64,000 nucleotides of DNA from Mortierella alpina (GCA_029449245.1 JANATF010000003.1:3038001-3102000); one strand, 5' to 3'. Positions 1-12,817 are shown, numbered from the stretch's first letter. Notes: generated by a model not told the origin, from the sequence alone. A program made the numbers and translations.

Positions 1-439
1 CGACAAAAAAAAAAAAATGAAAAAGTCAAGACGTTGGCTTCCTCACATAGATCACCTCACCGACAGAAAAAAAAAATACTTACATCAATCCCAACATCCC
101 GGTACGGTAACCGGTTGAACAACAGATGCCTGTACACTGGCTTCTTGTGCAGGATCATGTCCACAAAGATAATGACAAAGTCGTGCTCCACATATTTGTC
201 CGCAAGCTGCTTGCAATGTTCCTAAAATTGATATGAAATAGATCGCCGTATTAGCCATTGCGGTACAGGCGGGCCACTCCTTTAGATGTGTGCTAACCGA
301 GCTCGATTCAACAGGAGCGTTCCTGCTGGTCCCAAGGCAAGTGTCTAACACTTACACAGTATGTAAGTCGAATGTTGCCTTTGCTATACTCCGTGTACAG
401 CGAGGACACCGCCGCTCCGCACTCGACGCACGTCGGCAT
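1..439 (-). CDS. ARV1: ARV1 family lipid-homeostasis protein, 5' part (3' end outside window)
   Basis: Seen: a start at 439 opens an exon (439-356) beginning MPTCVECGAAVSSLYTEYSK. It is joined through GTAAGT...TTTTAG to an exon at 221-84 reading EHCKQLADKYVEHDFV, then continuing through IIFVDMILHKKPVYRHLLFN to a GTAAGT donor. The next intron runs off the left edge, so about 74 residues are visible. The Arv1 N-terminal zinc ribbon is present: CxxC (TCVEC), then a second C-x2-C pair made across the first intron (YC-EHC). Family knowledge: Arv1 is an ER membrane protein needed for sterol distribution and GPI/sphingolipid assembly, and its membrane spans would follow off-window. Intron 1 is 134 nt and intron 2 at least 83 nt. 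The extended zinc-ribbon match makes identification firm; only the C-terminal half is unseen. Confidence 0.9.
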
Positions 440-811
440 ATCGGCACTCGCGAATGCTAGCTTTGGATTTTAGTCGAGATTTTCCCCAGTGCTTGCTTGG
501 TACTACAGAAGGAATAGCGCTCCGGAGAAAATTGGTATCGCGGAGCTGGGGGACAGGAGGAGGGAAGAACGCTTCACGAAAGAGCTCAGCCGTAAAAAGA
601 CGCAGGAGCGAGTGTGAATGCAAACTGTTTTGAAGAATCTCCCTTCCGTGGAGAGGATTTGGCCGTGCGTATATGGGTAGACTAGCGCTGCCCTGTGCGT
701 CAAGATGAATGATGTGATGTGATGTAGAGTCTTTAGAAGTGAACTGCAATGAATGTTGATCAGGTTCTGTTCAAAGGCCCGCTTTTATTTTTAAGCCGTC
801 ACTGAGCTAGG
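440..811. other. intergenic region upstream of ARV1
   Basis: These 372 bases lie between the ARV1 start and the stop of the next minus-strand gene. They should hold the ARV1 promoter and the SOG2 3' UTR. I see no convincing ORF, RNA gene or repeat here. Confidence 0.5.
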
Positions 812-3800
812 CTAGATCAAGCTACCCCTCCGCATCGCCAAAATCGACGCGCCTACAGGTCCGTACCCAAATGAGCCTGGCCCAGGGCCGCCAGCAGAGG
901 AGCCAGCGACAAAATTGGACGAAGACTGTGAAGACGATGCCGATAGCAAATAGTCCCGGAACGAGGACCGGGGCATGCGCACCGTTAGTTCCCTGGTCGC
1001 CTTGGTCAGATTCGAGACATTGGTCATGACAAGACGTGAGAAGACTTCAGGATGCTGTTGCTGTTGCTGTTGCGGCTGTGTGTGGCGCGAGTGTTGCTGG
1101 TAGTGTTGATGTGGGTGACCATGCTGCTGGGACTGTTGAATCTGGACCATATTTTCTGGAGAGGCCGTCAACGCACTACCAGAAGCCGACGAAGACGCGG
1201 AAATGGAAGGTGTGATGGTTCGCCTCTGGTCTTGGGGCATATCGGAGTTTCCATGCGTCATGGATGACGCGGCAACATCAGGTCCAGAATTGGAAACAGA
1301 CCCAGTCCTCATTGCTGAAGGCGAGGTTGAGAGAACCGCCACGGACGATGTTGATGTCATAGTGGTTGTCGTACTGCTCACCATGAGGGCCGACCCTGAT
1401 CCTGATCCTGATCCTGATCCTGATCCTGATCCATTGGATCGATTGCTGCTTGAGGACAGCTGCCGCACTAAAGTCGAGATGACGATTACAGACTTGACAA
1501 AGTCGCTCACGCCCAAGCCGAACCGTCGTCTCAGAATGTTGGATTCGTCAGGGCCGAATCCCGCGTTCACGACTCCAAGCGTGCTTGAGGACTGTGAAAT
1601 TTGGTGCGGGTGGGGTATATGATTCTGCTGATGGCCGTGGTGGGGCGCAAACTGTGTGTGGTGGTGCTGCTGAAGCTGCTGGTATAGATGCTGCTGCTGT
1701 TGGTTCTGTTGGTGAGGGTGGAAATGTGGAGGGTGATCATCAGTCCGGATCATGGTCAGGTCCAGATCCAACCGTTTGGCAATCTCTGTCATCTGCAAGA
1801 GACAGTCTCGCAACTCGTGCCAGAGCTGTGCAGTCGTGGGTGCCGCACCCGCATTTGAGGGAAATGGATACGAAGATAACGTTGCTGATTGTAGCCCTGG
1901 CGTCATAGGCTGCTGAATACTGTGCTGATGTCCAGAGTTAGGTCCCACGAGTCCCTGAGAGGGCACAGATGAGGCTGTGTACGAAACGCTGTTGAAGTTC
2001 GATGAGGAGGTCGATGCAGGTCCGTGCTGATGAGTAGTCGATGGTAGCCCCGAGACACTGACAGATCTTGTGGTAATGATGGGCTGGTACTGGGGGTTCG
2101 ATACCGAAGACGATGAAGTTGATTCAGTCGCGCGGGAGCCAACTGTCTGTGAACTGGTCCCGCGTTCCAGATCCTGTGGAATGGACGGTAATGCAGGATC
2201 AGACGAGGTCTTGGAGGACCCTTTCGTATGCGACACCGGTTCCCGCTCTTGCTGGGAGGTACCCGAGCCGCCGTCCTTGCCATTCTCAGCTATCCCACCT
2301 GCCGCCAATGTGCGATCGGTCCCATCCATTGCCGAGGCCGTCGCTGTCGAGGGGCGGACAATCGGCAATGACTCGCACATCACGCTAGAGTAGGGCACAG
2401 GATCAGATGCTGAAGAAAAGAGCGGTGATCGAACCATTCCTTTCTCCAGCTCACTACCAACGTCTCCAGAATTGCCACTGTTGTTGTTGATATACGGTTC
2501 AATTGAGTTCGATGACGATATGTTGCCTGCAACGGTAGTGTGTTCGGTCGACTGCAGGGGGCTCGTGGTGAGGGTACTGCCGGGTGCTTGATCCTGTGCT
2601 ACCGTCTTACCATTGACGGTGTCGCTGATTTGCGCGCTGCTGCCCTCACTGCCACCAGTGCTTATGGGAGGAGATGCGGATACGGCTCGTGAACGAGGAA
2701 GAGGATTCTGCTGCGGACTGCTATCAACCATGGAAAAGCTCTCAACACGCGTCACGCAAGTCTCCGTTAGACTCTGGATGAGGCGCCTCGCAAACTCAAT
2801 GGCCCGCTCCACAGTGAAGAGGAGTTGCACATCTTCATCGTCATCGTGGTGGTGCATGTTCGTTGATTGAGAACTATGGTTGCTGGTACGAGACATGTTT
2901 TGACTCCGATGTGGGATCTGAGCAGGAAGCCAAGTAGAGGAGGAGGGCATAGTGGGCGAGAGTTGAAAAGGGTGGGGCTGCTGGCTTCCTGAAGCGAGGT
3001 TGGTTGAGGACCCATGCTGCTGCTGCTGCTGCTGATCCTTTTGAACAGATTGCCCAGACTCGATGGCCTCCTGACTTGCGTCTCCAGACGTCTGAATGAG
3101 AGGGAGGAGAGACTCCCACGCCACCCGGATCTCCGATAAAGCTCCATGAAGCATGAGAACGAGATTTCGCACCAGTCTTGCATCAGCTACCATGCTGATG
3201 TTCCGGATCTGCATTTGCACCATGTGGACCAACTTCCTGAAGGCACCGACGTTCGACTCGCAACAACGCACAATTTCAGCGCAGAGGGGCTGATCCGGGA
3301 CCTGGACTTGGGCGGAACTGTCAAACTTGTCCAATGCCTGTATCAGCTGCGTCATGGCACTGTTGGCACTCTGCAATAACCGGACAAAGGGCAGACTGAA
3401 CTTTTCGTCTGTCGAACAGCCAACGACTTGCTTGACTGCCCTGTAGATCTGGGAAAGCGCAAAAAGTATTCCACGAGCAGCCTCAACCAGCTCCACACGC
3501 TCACTCGGTAGAGGCTGCGACGGTGGTGGGTATGCTGCCAAGCGCTGGAAATACACTTCGCTGTACTTTTCACAGTCGTTCGAGGTGTTGCTGCCGAAAG
3601 AGCTGTTTGAGTCTCCTGACATTCCTCTGGAGTGACTGAAAGCCCGGTAGTGATCGTCTCCCTGGCTATTCGATCGACGGATTTGAGAAGATGGCTCTGG
3701 CGAGGGAACTACAGGATGATGTACTGGTCGATCAGCACCGCTAGGTATGCTCGGTCGCAGCCCCGATTCACTCCTGCTTGAGCGGTGGGTCGTGGCTGTC

Positions 3801-5393
3801 GTCATACTCTCCGATGCAGACCTCGCCGCCCTAGCCTGCGGTGGTGGCAATGGCATAGTTGACGTCCCCTGCACTGCTGCAGAATTTTCGTCGCGCATCA
3901 GCTCTTTAATGCGAGCCTCGCGGTCTATTATAAAAGTTTTGAATTTGGTCAACAGTTGAAAGTTGCGGCACTCAGATGAGCAGCTGTGCATGGAACACAA
4001 CGGCTGGATGCTCAAGCATGATTACTTGAACAAACATATACTGCTACTCACTCTGGTGGAAAACTAGATATGACTTGAGACGATCGAGCCAAGCTCCCAT
4101 GTCCTGCCCTGTGTATTCGACAATTTGCGGCGGTGGGAATACAATCGGATTCATTTCGATTTTGAGAAACTGCAGGTGAGGCATGCTTCCGACGTATAAC
4201 GGTATAGTATCGATGCGGTTCCTGGAAACGCTCAGGACCTAAGATTCGTGGATGCAGAAAGTAAAGTAAGCCTACATATTAGCCACGACCATACCGCAGG
4301 TATACACAAAGAAAACAAGTTCCATCATGACACTTCAACGCACCCGAAGATTCATGAGGCTTCCGAAATCATCAGGAAACCTAGATATTTTGTTGCGGCT
4401 CATGTCCAAGATTTCCAGGCTCGCCAGGTGGCAAAGCTACATTGCAAAAAGATAGGAAAGAAACACGTGTTCAATGACCGCTTGAAAGTATGTAAGAGCC
4501 TTTGCACTCAAAACTAGGTGTTGGTACATACCACCGCCGGAAAAGTCTTGATCGAGTTGGCTCGGATGTTAAGATATCGCAGACTCGTAAACATGTTGAG
4601 CTGCAAGGGCAAAGTCCTGATAGAATTGTGGCTCATGGTCAACCTATGGGCGCAAGAACAAAAGGAAGAAAGGGGGAGTAAATTTCAGCAGGTGCTTTGT
4701 TAGTGACAGGGAGCTCGACAAAGCGATGATCGCCGCAGGGTATGAAGAAGATAACAGTGCTCCTCATCCCCCCTTTCCCGCCTCCTCTTTCCTCCTTCAC
4801 TGCCGTAAACCAGAGCGCGAGCTGACAGCTTTGAACAGAACTTTGTGTGCTCGAACGTTTTGCGAAATAGCCTTCTGGCATGGTCTGTTCAGGAGTGGGG
4901 CTGGGGGGGGGGGGAGTTACTGTGCTGATCCAATCCTGCCCTCTTCTCTGTCCATTCCTGCTGGTCGTCCCAGTCGTGCTGCTCCTTGCCTCCTGGGAGT
5001 GTCGCATCTGATAGAATATGCCCTTGCTCTGAACATACACAACAATATTTCTAGGCAACAGTGCTCTCCAACTTGAACAGATTCTTGGAAAACTGCTTCT
5101 AACAAGCGCCCAAGCCCAAAAAGGTCTCTGTTATATTTAGATAGATAGACAGGCTGCACTAGACAGATGACTTACTTTTCAAGGACGTCCCGCAAGAATT
5201 CAATTTCGGTTGGGAAGACTTCCAGGTTGGCATGCGAGAGATCCAGAATCTGGGTGCTCCCAGAGGTTCCTTGACGCTGGTGGATAAGGTCCATCAGACT
5301 GCTGCTGCCTCCTTCGCTCGCGAAGCTGTGGGTGCCGTCAGCAGCTCCAGACGCGCCCTCTTCGCCGCCGCCACCATCTCCGCCTTGTGACAT
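812..5393 (-). CDS. SOG2: Sog2-like leucine-rich-repeat protein of the RAM signalling network
   Basis: Five exons (5393-5176, 4643-4532, 4436-4344, 4238-~4048, ~3983-812) sum in frame to about 1261 codons. Residues ~50-200 are leucine-rich repeats (ILDLSHANLEVFP, LTMSHNSIRTLPLQL, LEILDMSRNKISRFP, VLSVSRNRIDTIP) ending in the typical FPPPQIVEYTGQ cap. The large last exon holds the Sog2-type helical region (SDCEKYSEVYFQRL onward) interspersed with Ser/Gln/His-rich linkers. Family knowledge: Sog2 helps activate the NDR/LATS kinase Cbk1 with Hym1, Tao3 and Kic1 and controls polarity and cell separation. Oddities are a 532-nt first intron containing a run of ten Gs, a coding hexamer array near 1400, and several CAG-type Gln runs. 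The exon 4/5 junction is uncertain: GTGAGT is the better-looking donor, but GTAGCA four bases later keeps the frame. Confidence 0.85.
1395..1432 (+). repeat. coding hexanucleotide repeat (CCTGAT)n
   Basis: About six copies of CCTGAT occur inside the last SOG2 exon. On the coding strand they encode alternating Gly-Ser (a GSGSGSGSGS-like linker). Because the unit is 6 bp, copy change stays in frame, so linker length can vary without truncation. Confidence 0.85.
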
Positions 5394-5654
5394 GGCCGGC
5401 GAGTTTTGATGGAGGTTGTGAATGGGGAGGAATGCGTGTTGCTGGTCAGATGAGGAGGGCCAGAGGGAGAAAGAGAGGGTGAGGAGATGGCAATGTGCTG
5501 GCTGGCTGACTGGTGTCTTGTGGTCGATTCTTCGAGGGGTCTTGCGACTGCGTGCGACGGGGGCGTGGAGTGTGTCGTTGATGGAAGGAGCATAGCACAG
5601 GAGCGAATGCCATCGCAAAAGGTTTGAAGTAGCAAGGGATTTATTTCACGTGAC

Positions 5655-7300
5655 TTAAATCTCCAGCGCAATGTCCTCGTTCTTGCTGGACATGCTGCCA
5701 AAGAGCTGGAAGCGCTGCTTCTGCGCCGCAGCCACGTCCGCCTCGATCTTCTTGGTCGCATCTCGGATCTCCTTCAAGTATGCATCCTCGCGGTCCATGG
5801 CAATGACCACCAGGTCTGGAAAGTTGAGCTGGAACAGCTTCTGCACCTTGTGCAGATCCTCCTTCTTGGGGGCGTACGTGCCTGAGTTGTTGTCGATCAG
5901 CAGCGTCCAGTCGTCATGGTGGTGCTCGTCCTTGAACAAACGGAACTCGCCCGAGAACATGACCTCGGTGGCGCGGTTGGCATGCATAGCGTGCTTGGAC
6001 ATGAAATCCTGGAAGAACGCTGCACCAGTCTCTGAAAAGTACAGACCCTTGGGGACGATGCTGTACGTAAAGACGACTGTCTTCAAATCCTGATCAGGCT
6101 TCGACTTCAGTCGATCGCCGTGAAGGATCCTACCCAGATCACTAGCTGTAGCCATGGAGTTGTATACTGTGGTGCGTCCGTGGCGGTAGAGGTACGCGTG
6201 CTGCGAGTGGAGGGCGTTGCGGATGTTCGAGCCTTCGAGCGAATCGGCAAAGATGCGCTTGGCGGCGTCATAGTTCACATTCCAGTGCTGGTATTCCGCG
6301 GGATTCGGTCCAAAGACGTCCTGAAGATGGTATAAGCGCACGCGGTATGTATAGAACTCATACTTGGCCTCGCGTGTCAGGACACCGGCGGCGTAGCTCG
6401 TGTGGCGAGAGTAGCGGGCGGGACCTTTCGTGGAGATCTTGGTCAGAGCTGCCGATTTGCCGACACTCCTAGTGGCAACCGTCTAGTCATGATCAGGACA
6501 ATAAAAGGGGTTAGTTTTTCTTTAAGTTTCTGGACTGGAGTGAGAGGGTACATTGTCATTTCTCTGGGCAGTGTAGTCCTGTACATGAACAAAGACACAC
6601 CTGAACAAAAACCTGGCCATGTACACGGCCATCGGGTCTGATGAGTTCAAGGACGTGCTCGCGAGTTCCCTCCAGCGTTGGCCCAAGGATCAGTCTGGCC
6701 GTGCCTAGAGGGGTATCCTCCTTCATTCTGTCCTTGTCCTTGATGTGCATATCCAGCACTGTATCAGGGGAGACGTTTAGCAGTTCCCACACGGCATCCC
6801 AGACAGGGTTGAGTGTGTTCCACTGAATACCAGTGCTGCATCAGCATGGCGAGGGGAGGCGAAAGGAAAGAACGGTGTTAGGCCTACACGCAGCTCCACC
6901 TCACATTGTATATAGACTCTATTGAGTCGAAATAAGTGAACAAGAGCAGACGACCTACACAAAAGTCAAGGTCTGAGGGTCCTCTGGGGCACCGACATAG
7001 GCTTCAAGAAACGGGTCTGAAGAGAGGATATCGCCTCGGGGCACGTCCTAGTGACAGATGTTCAGGTACGATCGCAGTGGTTAATTTACACACCAAGGTA
7101 TTTATGCATGCGGCCAAAGCCGGCTGCCAACTGCAGGACCATACCTTTGCGCCTTTGAAAGTGATGGTATAGTCCCAGTTCTTGCTTGGGTTGGCTTTCT
7201 CGATAACCTTGTCGACGAGGTTATTGTCGACCACCTTGCCGACGGTGTCCCTGTGGCGGTTGACCAAGGACGAGACTTTTTCGTGAATGGAAGCCAGCAT
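5655..7300 (-). CDS. C2-domain protein of a conserved fungal family
   Basis: Four exons (7300-7145, 7032-6959, 6835-6599, 6468-5655) close in frame at about 426 residues. The start MLASIHEKVSSLVNRHRD precedes a C2 domain at ~45-155: SDPFLEAYVG, then TGIQWNTLNPVWDAVWELL and IKDKDRMKEDTPLGTARL, the usual C2 core with acidic loop residues (DPF, DKDR). C2 domains bind membranes, often through calcium. The second half (YEFYTYRVRLYHLQDVFG ... TLLIDNNSGTYAPKKEDL ... FPDLVVIAMDRED) is strongly patterned but I cannot name it. Its LLIDNNSGTYAP stretch looks like the conserved core of the family. Exon 2 acceptor (CCCGAG) and exon 3 donor were chosen by frame closure and are the weakest points. Likely cytosolic and membrane-recruited; no signal peptide is visible. 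Confidence 0.75.
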
Positions 7301-8206
7301 GGTGTGCGGTGAGGAAAGGATGAGAGGATGAGATGGGGTTTTGCGAACAAAGACAACGAATGCGGAGAAAGAGGCGAAGGCACTGTAGGAAGGGCGGGAC
7401 GAGGAACGAGAAAGAGGAGGGAAAAGCGAAGCGCCCTTTTAAGCCCGGCGTTTAGCACGGAAGGCGGAGCATCGTCTTCCTTCCTCGTGCTCACTTGCAT
7501 GCGCTCACTTGCTCGCTCACCCCTTTTGGGCGTGTCCCTGGCACGCCTGTCGTAACCGTGCAGCAGTGAGACCCAAATGCGACAATGATGGAAGGAAAAA
7601 CGTTGTTGTTCCACCCCCCCCTCCCGTCGTCGTGCTGCTCTCAACATCCACTCCGCTTCACGCCCAAAGCCGAGCGTTGGTATGTTTTGAGTAAGCAAGA
7701 GCATCCGCCGAGGGATGACCCTTCCCCCTTCGCCACTGCTCTGTTTGTTCAAGGTCAATGCTCGGACGAGTGTTCTGGTGAGATTGTTCTATTTCGACTC
7801 GCAGTGTTGCCAGAGTTACGATGGTATTCCATGCTCCCTCCCATCGTTGCTTGGATAGGAAACCAAAGGACAGCTGGACTTTGTCTCTGTATTTTAGTTT
7901 TTTTTTTTTATTTGCTAGCTATAAATATATTTACCTCAACTAACAAGCACGGGAGGCGTGAGGCAGGGGAGAGATGGAGCACAGGTAGGGCATAAGGAAA
8001 TAAAGATGCAGAACGATCTTGATAAAAGTACAGTGGTGCCCCGGGATTAGCTGCAGCTCAGGATGCCCCATACATCGAATTACTATCGGGTATGCTATGG
8101 ATCGAGAGACAGAAAGAATGAGAGACAGAGAGAGCGTGAGAAAGGTGAGACAGCGCCATCGCATTGACTACATTGGCGAACTACCTTGAGAGTTCATATT
8201 TGATTT
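7301..8206. other. intergenic region between C2 gene and phosphatase gene
   Basis: About 900 bases. The part next to 7300 should be the C2-gene promoter; the part near 8206 is the 3' UTR of the phosphatase gene. A T-run lies near 7899-7910. No gene was recognised. Confidence 0.5.
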
Positions 8207-10461
8207 TTACCTTAGCCGTTGCTTATTTACTCTCCAGCCGCCGTTTGTGGCCGCAAGGCTCTGCATTTGGGCTTTTGCCGTGGCCTGATCGATGGGCTTT
8301 AGCAACTCAAAGCTGCACAGCAACTCTTCGCTCACGCTCATGACTGCGCCAAAATTGTCAAATTCGCCACAATAGTTGGGTGCAGAAAAGACAGTGACCA
8401 GTGTGCGATCGTTGAAGAACTCGTACCCGTCCTCGACTACCATGTGTGCGCGGCAAACCAGATCAAAGTCGTGCTTGTTCAAGAACTTTTGGATGATGCT
8501 CCGACCGAAGCAATATGAAACTCCGCGTTCATTGTCTTCCCAGTCCAAGGCCGTCTCTGAAGGATCAGACCACAACAGGTCGTTCAGCAGTCCATAGTCC
8601 GGCACGTCAGTAGGTCGACGTAGTGCCCTAATGTCGTCCATGGTCCCCAACGATGGCGAGAGTCCTCCATGCACGCAAAAGATCTTGTTGGCGACAATTC
8701 CTGCTAATGGCAGGCAGTTGAACACATCCACAAAGGCCTTCCACATCTTCACACTGGCACGGCGCTTGCACTCGTCGTAGAATCCGTAAACTAATTGGCA
8801 GTGAGATTGATACGGGTCATTAGTGACACTATTGTCCGCCGAGATACACACCTCAGCACCAAGACAGGCACTTTGCCTCTTTCAGGAATGCAAATGTATA
8901 CCGCCCAACCATGTTTAACAAGGCTAGAAAAATAGAAGCCTGCCTTACCTTTAGTGACATTGGCGCACTCGTGATTGCCCCGAAGCAAGAAAAAGTTCTC
9001 GGGATATTTGATCTTGTAGCAAAAGAGCAACAGAATCGTCTCCAGACTCTGTTTGCCTCGGTCCACATAGTCACCAAGAAACAGAAAGTTGGCTGACGGC
9101 GGAAAGCCGCACATCTCAAACATCCTTAGCAAGTCTGTGTATTGTCCGTGAATGTCGCCCACAATCTTTACCGGCGCATTGAGCTCGATGAGTGTCGGCT
9201 GCGATAGAAACACCTCTCTGGCGGCTTGGCAAATGTAGACAATCTCGTTGTTTCGCAGACAAATGTTCTTGGCGACCTTGCCAGAGTAGCCTGCATCAAG
9301 TAGCCTAGATATCATGTCATCGAGATCCATGCCTTTGCTGCCCTTGTCTAGAGCCGAACCCAAAAAGGGCAGTCGAGCTGTCGGTGAAAGCTCTAGAGAC
9401 TTGTTTTGAGAATTCGACTTTGGCGACAACGGAGGCGGTGATCGGGAGGATGTCATCCCACTGGCGGGGATGGATAAAGGAGTCAGGCTGGGCCTCTTGA
9501 CGAGAATGGGTTGGCCTGGCTCCAAAACAGCGAACGGAATGCTAGGCTCTGGCGGAGGAGGTGGTGTTGACTCTCCCTGTTGCTGGTGTGGTATCTCTTC
9601 TAACGAATGCTCTGTTAGGGTATCTTTGCTACTGTTGTCGCTACGGCTCTTTTCCTGCGAGTGTCCTTGCTGGTGGTCATCGTGTCCGTTGGCGAGGGTG
9701 CCATGGCTGTCGTCGTTGCTGTTCTCAGGGCTGCTGCTGGTGCCACCGAGGATGTTGTTTTTGATGTGGTCATAATGCCCCTGCATCATTTTCGCGTTAG
9801 AGTCCTTGGAGTTGGAGCCTTCAGGCGACATTTGTCCATGATTATGGTTTGCCCCTTGCGTCGGGCCAGACGAGCCTGAGCTCGGATCTGGCGTCGCCTG
9901 ACCAAGCAGAGGCCTGTGAGACTGGTGTTGCTGATGCTGCTGGTTCTGCTGGTGCTGGTGCTGTTGGCTCGCGGGGTGAGCCTGATAGTAATGGTGCGCA
10001 CTGTCGTTTGTATGAGCCAGTGGTGGGGGCTGGATCATGTCGCATCCTATTAGGGATGACTTCAGTCGCTGCTCAGACGAGTCCTGACTATGGCTCGAGA
10101 CGATGGTGCCAGAGGCGACGGAGGCGTCAATCTTGACGGGGCTTCCTTCACCCGAAACAGCGGTGGTGCGCGGGTTGGTTAGCAAAGACGCAGGGTTCGG
10201 GTGGGCGCCGCCGTTGTTGGGCGCTCCCCTCGTGGATTCTTGCGAGGGCCGCTGGCTGTGAGACTTGTCGAGGCATTGCCCATCGCCATTCAGGTCACTG
10301 TCAAGCTCTTTTGCGCCTCGGTCTTGGAGAAGAGCGTCTGCGGTGTATTCATGAGTGGCGTTTGCCTTGTGGTTGCCGAGAGGAGCGGCTGGAGAAGTGC
10401 TCTCTGCCAGGGTTCGAGTGGTGCCTTTTGGACTAGGCCGCTTGCTCAGCTGGTTCCCCAT
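8207..10461 (-). CDS. PPZ1: Ppz-type serine/threonine protein phosphatase with N-terminal extension
   Basis: Two exons (10461-8949 and 8790-8207) join AAAG to TTTACGG so that NVTK continues into [11 protein letters not shown]; the product is 698 aa. Residues 1-7, MGNQLSK, fit an N-myristoylation signal. Residues ~8-375 are disordered and rich in Ser, Gln, His and Pro. The PP1-type catalytic domain at ~378-690 shows the metal and phosphate ligands GDIHGQ, GDYVDRG, GNHE, the later [13 protein letters not shown] and [11 protein letters not shown]. Family knowledge: Ppz enzymes regulate potassium/sodium transport, cell-wall integrity and translation, and are inhibited by Hal3. The long myristoylated extension separates this from plain PP1 (Glc7). 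The single intron is 158 nt. The C-terminal tail after the catalytic domain is short. Confidence 0.88.
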
Positions 10462-10737
10462 AGGCTGGTCTGTCCACGGTTCGGAGAGTATCGAAAAAGT
10501 AAAAGCGAATTAAAGTGCAGCCGAATAGGAGAGAGTGAGAGCGTCGGGAGGGGGGCGACAGAGATGGAATGAGGAGCGAGGAGCAGGAATGGAGTCGCCG
10601 CCCAAGGATGAATGGCAATGACGCCGATGACTCGTATGAGATATAGGCTGGTGGAAAGAGCAACTAGAAGAACAAGAAGAACAAGAAGAACAAGAAGAAG
10701 GAGAGTGCGAGCGAGGGAAGGGGTGAAAAGAAAGAAA

Positions 10738-10770
<33 letters not shown>

Positions 10771-12045
10771 GGAGAAAGTGGGAACTGGCAGTGAGGAAGG
10801 GAGCGTGCGCCTTGAGTCTCTTTTATTTGCTTTCACCTTACTCGCCGCCATGTCACACCCCCCCCCCTCTTTCGACTCTGCTCGCTCACTCCCTGTTTTC
10901 TTTTCATTCTCGCTGTCAACAAACACAAAGCAGGTGCCATCCCCAAGGGTTGCCGCTGAGAGCAGCGATCTTGCTCACATGGACCCCCGTCAGGAGAACG
11001 TGGCCCTGGCGCCCACCACTAATGGAATCGTGAACTCAAACGAAGCACGGAGGTGTACCCAAAAGCGGCATCCGCGAGATACATTCGTGTCCAGGGAACA
11101 TCCTTGAGCGACCAGCACGCTCTCGTGGCTACACGCATCTTGCGCATCTTCAGGCATCCTTCGCCATCCTTCGCCATCCTTTCGTGTGCCTCGCCGTGCT
11201 TCGTATGTCCACATCGGCTACGCTCAAACACCTATCGCATGATGTTGTATAGATCATCGCTTTACTGGAACAAGAAAAACATGCCAAGTGCGTTACGTCG
11301 TATTGAATATCTTGCGCGTGCGCACTGTGTGCACACGCGAGTGTGAGAGCATGTATTCCAGGGGGGGTAAACCTGGTCAGCGTATGTCCAATCTGGCTTG
11401 TTTCTCTATGAGACTGCATGTGGAGTGCATGGCAAACAGCTCTCTGGATGCTCTTTGTTCACTAGCGGACGGATGTCCCTTGATTTTCTTTCGCTCTCTC
11501 CTTCGCCTCAGCATCTCCTCGTTTTACTCCCCTCCGATGAAAAGAATAAGAAGTGGTTGTCGTATTTCGATCTCTCGTATATCACTTATGAGGCCAACTG
11601 ATGTGTGCGCACTAGTAGCACTCTCCCCACGATTTTACGAGGACTTGGCTGTCGTCATGATCGTCGTCATGATCGTCCTGTAAGTGTCAATAGGTCAATA
11701 GGGTGGTGTAGGTGGTTCATGACATAGATTCGTTTTCCTCCGGCGGTCCCGATATCGCATCACAGCGCTGCTCTTTTGACCTAACATTCATCGCTGCCTT
11801 GGACTGAACCAATCAACTGTCAGGAGGAACTCGCTCGTTCATGGCACATTGTCTATGGCGTGTTCCCCCCCACTTCTCAACAATCAAGTGGTCCGAGTGT
11901 AACGGTGCAGACTGGAAGAGGTCCCTGACAAATTTACACGCGAGCAAGAGGCGTCGTGAACAAGCCACTAGCCGAAATTGTCAAGTTCACGCGTGCAGCA
12001 GCAAACACTGCTTTTCTCGCAGACATCACACTCGAATGCATCGCC
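10462..12045. other. long intergenic region with a 30-A tract
   Basis: Between the divergently oriented phosphatase and DAD2. A run of 30 A lies at 10739-10768, about 280 bp upstream of the phosphatase start, where it reads as a T-tract. Flanks are purine-rich on plus, the usual promoter pattern for minus-strand genes here. Bases 10800-11840 contain only short ORFs that look random. Confidence 0.55.
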
Positions 12046-12547
12046 ATGTCCACCACCGCGCCTTCACCACAACTCTTGCAGCGGGTCGCAGAAAAGAAGC
12101 AGGAGCTGGAACACTTGCTTGTACTCCGACAATTGGCCAATCATCTCGAAACCCACTTTGACGGTCTGTCCGAAAAGTTTGATGGATTGACACAGGGCAA
12201 CCAAGGTACAACATTCAACCACAGCTTGGATTTCGAAAATGATATTGGCTGAAAAGTCATGAGCAGCAAACGTTTGAGAAGCTTGACGGATTTTAATTTC
12301 TCAAATCCCTTGTCGTATTTACTCAGCCGTGTCCAAAGTACTCGGCAACTGGGCCGATGTGGTCCGAACGATTGACTTGACAGGTACAGTTGCTCGTACG
12401 AGACTTTTGCAAACCGAACAGTGGATGGACCAGTCAAAACTAACAAGCGTCAACTATGTTTGCGATAACTATACAGAAAACTATGCTTCTCAGGAACTGG
12501 AAGAGGATCAGGAACGATCGTCGCTTGTCAAGATCCCAACGGCGTAG
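12046..12547 (+). CDS. DAD2: DASH complex subunit Dad2
   Basis: Three exons (12046-12205, 12327-12383, 12477-12547) give 95 aa. The protein matches the Dad2 heptad pattern: LLQRVAEKKQELEHLLVLRQ, a short break, FDGLSEKFDGLTQGNQ, then AVSKVLGNWADVVRTIDL. Family knowledge: Dad2 is a small coiled-coil subunit of the DASH/Dam1 ring that couples kinetochores to microtubule ends. The second intron (12384-12476) is 93 nt, begins GTACAG, has a CTAAC branch-like site and ends TACAG. It contains no in-frame stop, so retention would add 31 residues rather than truncate. The shorter product fits the family's length better. The gene is convergent with the HMG-box gene, with 270 bp between stops. Confidence 0.82.
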
Positions 12548-12817
12548 GACGTTGTATATTTATAGGCGATCAATATACCCGGGCAATAGCCTCTGGTCCT
12601 GCTTTGGGACAACGCACTAGTGGAAACACAATAAACACTACCTTGTATCAAGAGCAGTTCTATATTTTTTACGGGGAGTTTTTTATTCGTTTCCTGTTGT
12701 ACTAGAGTAAAGATGCATTATGAGTGAAAAGGGACACGTTTGGTAGCAAATGATATCAAGTTTTTGTTTTTGGGGTTGCTAGCACTTGAAGCCTTCTGCC
12801 GAAAGAGTTTTGTTTTT

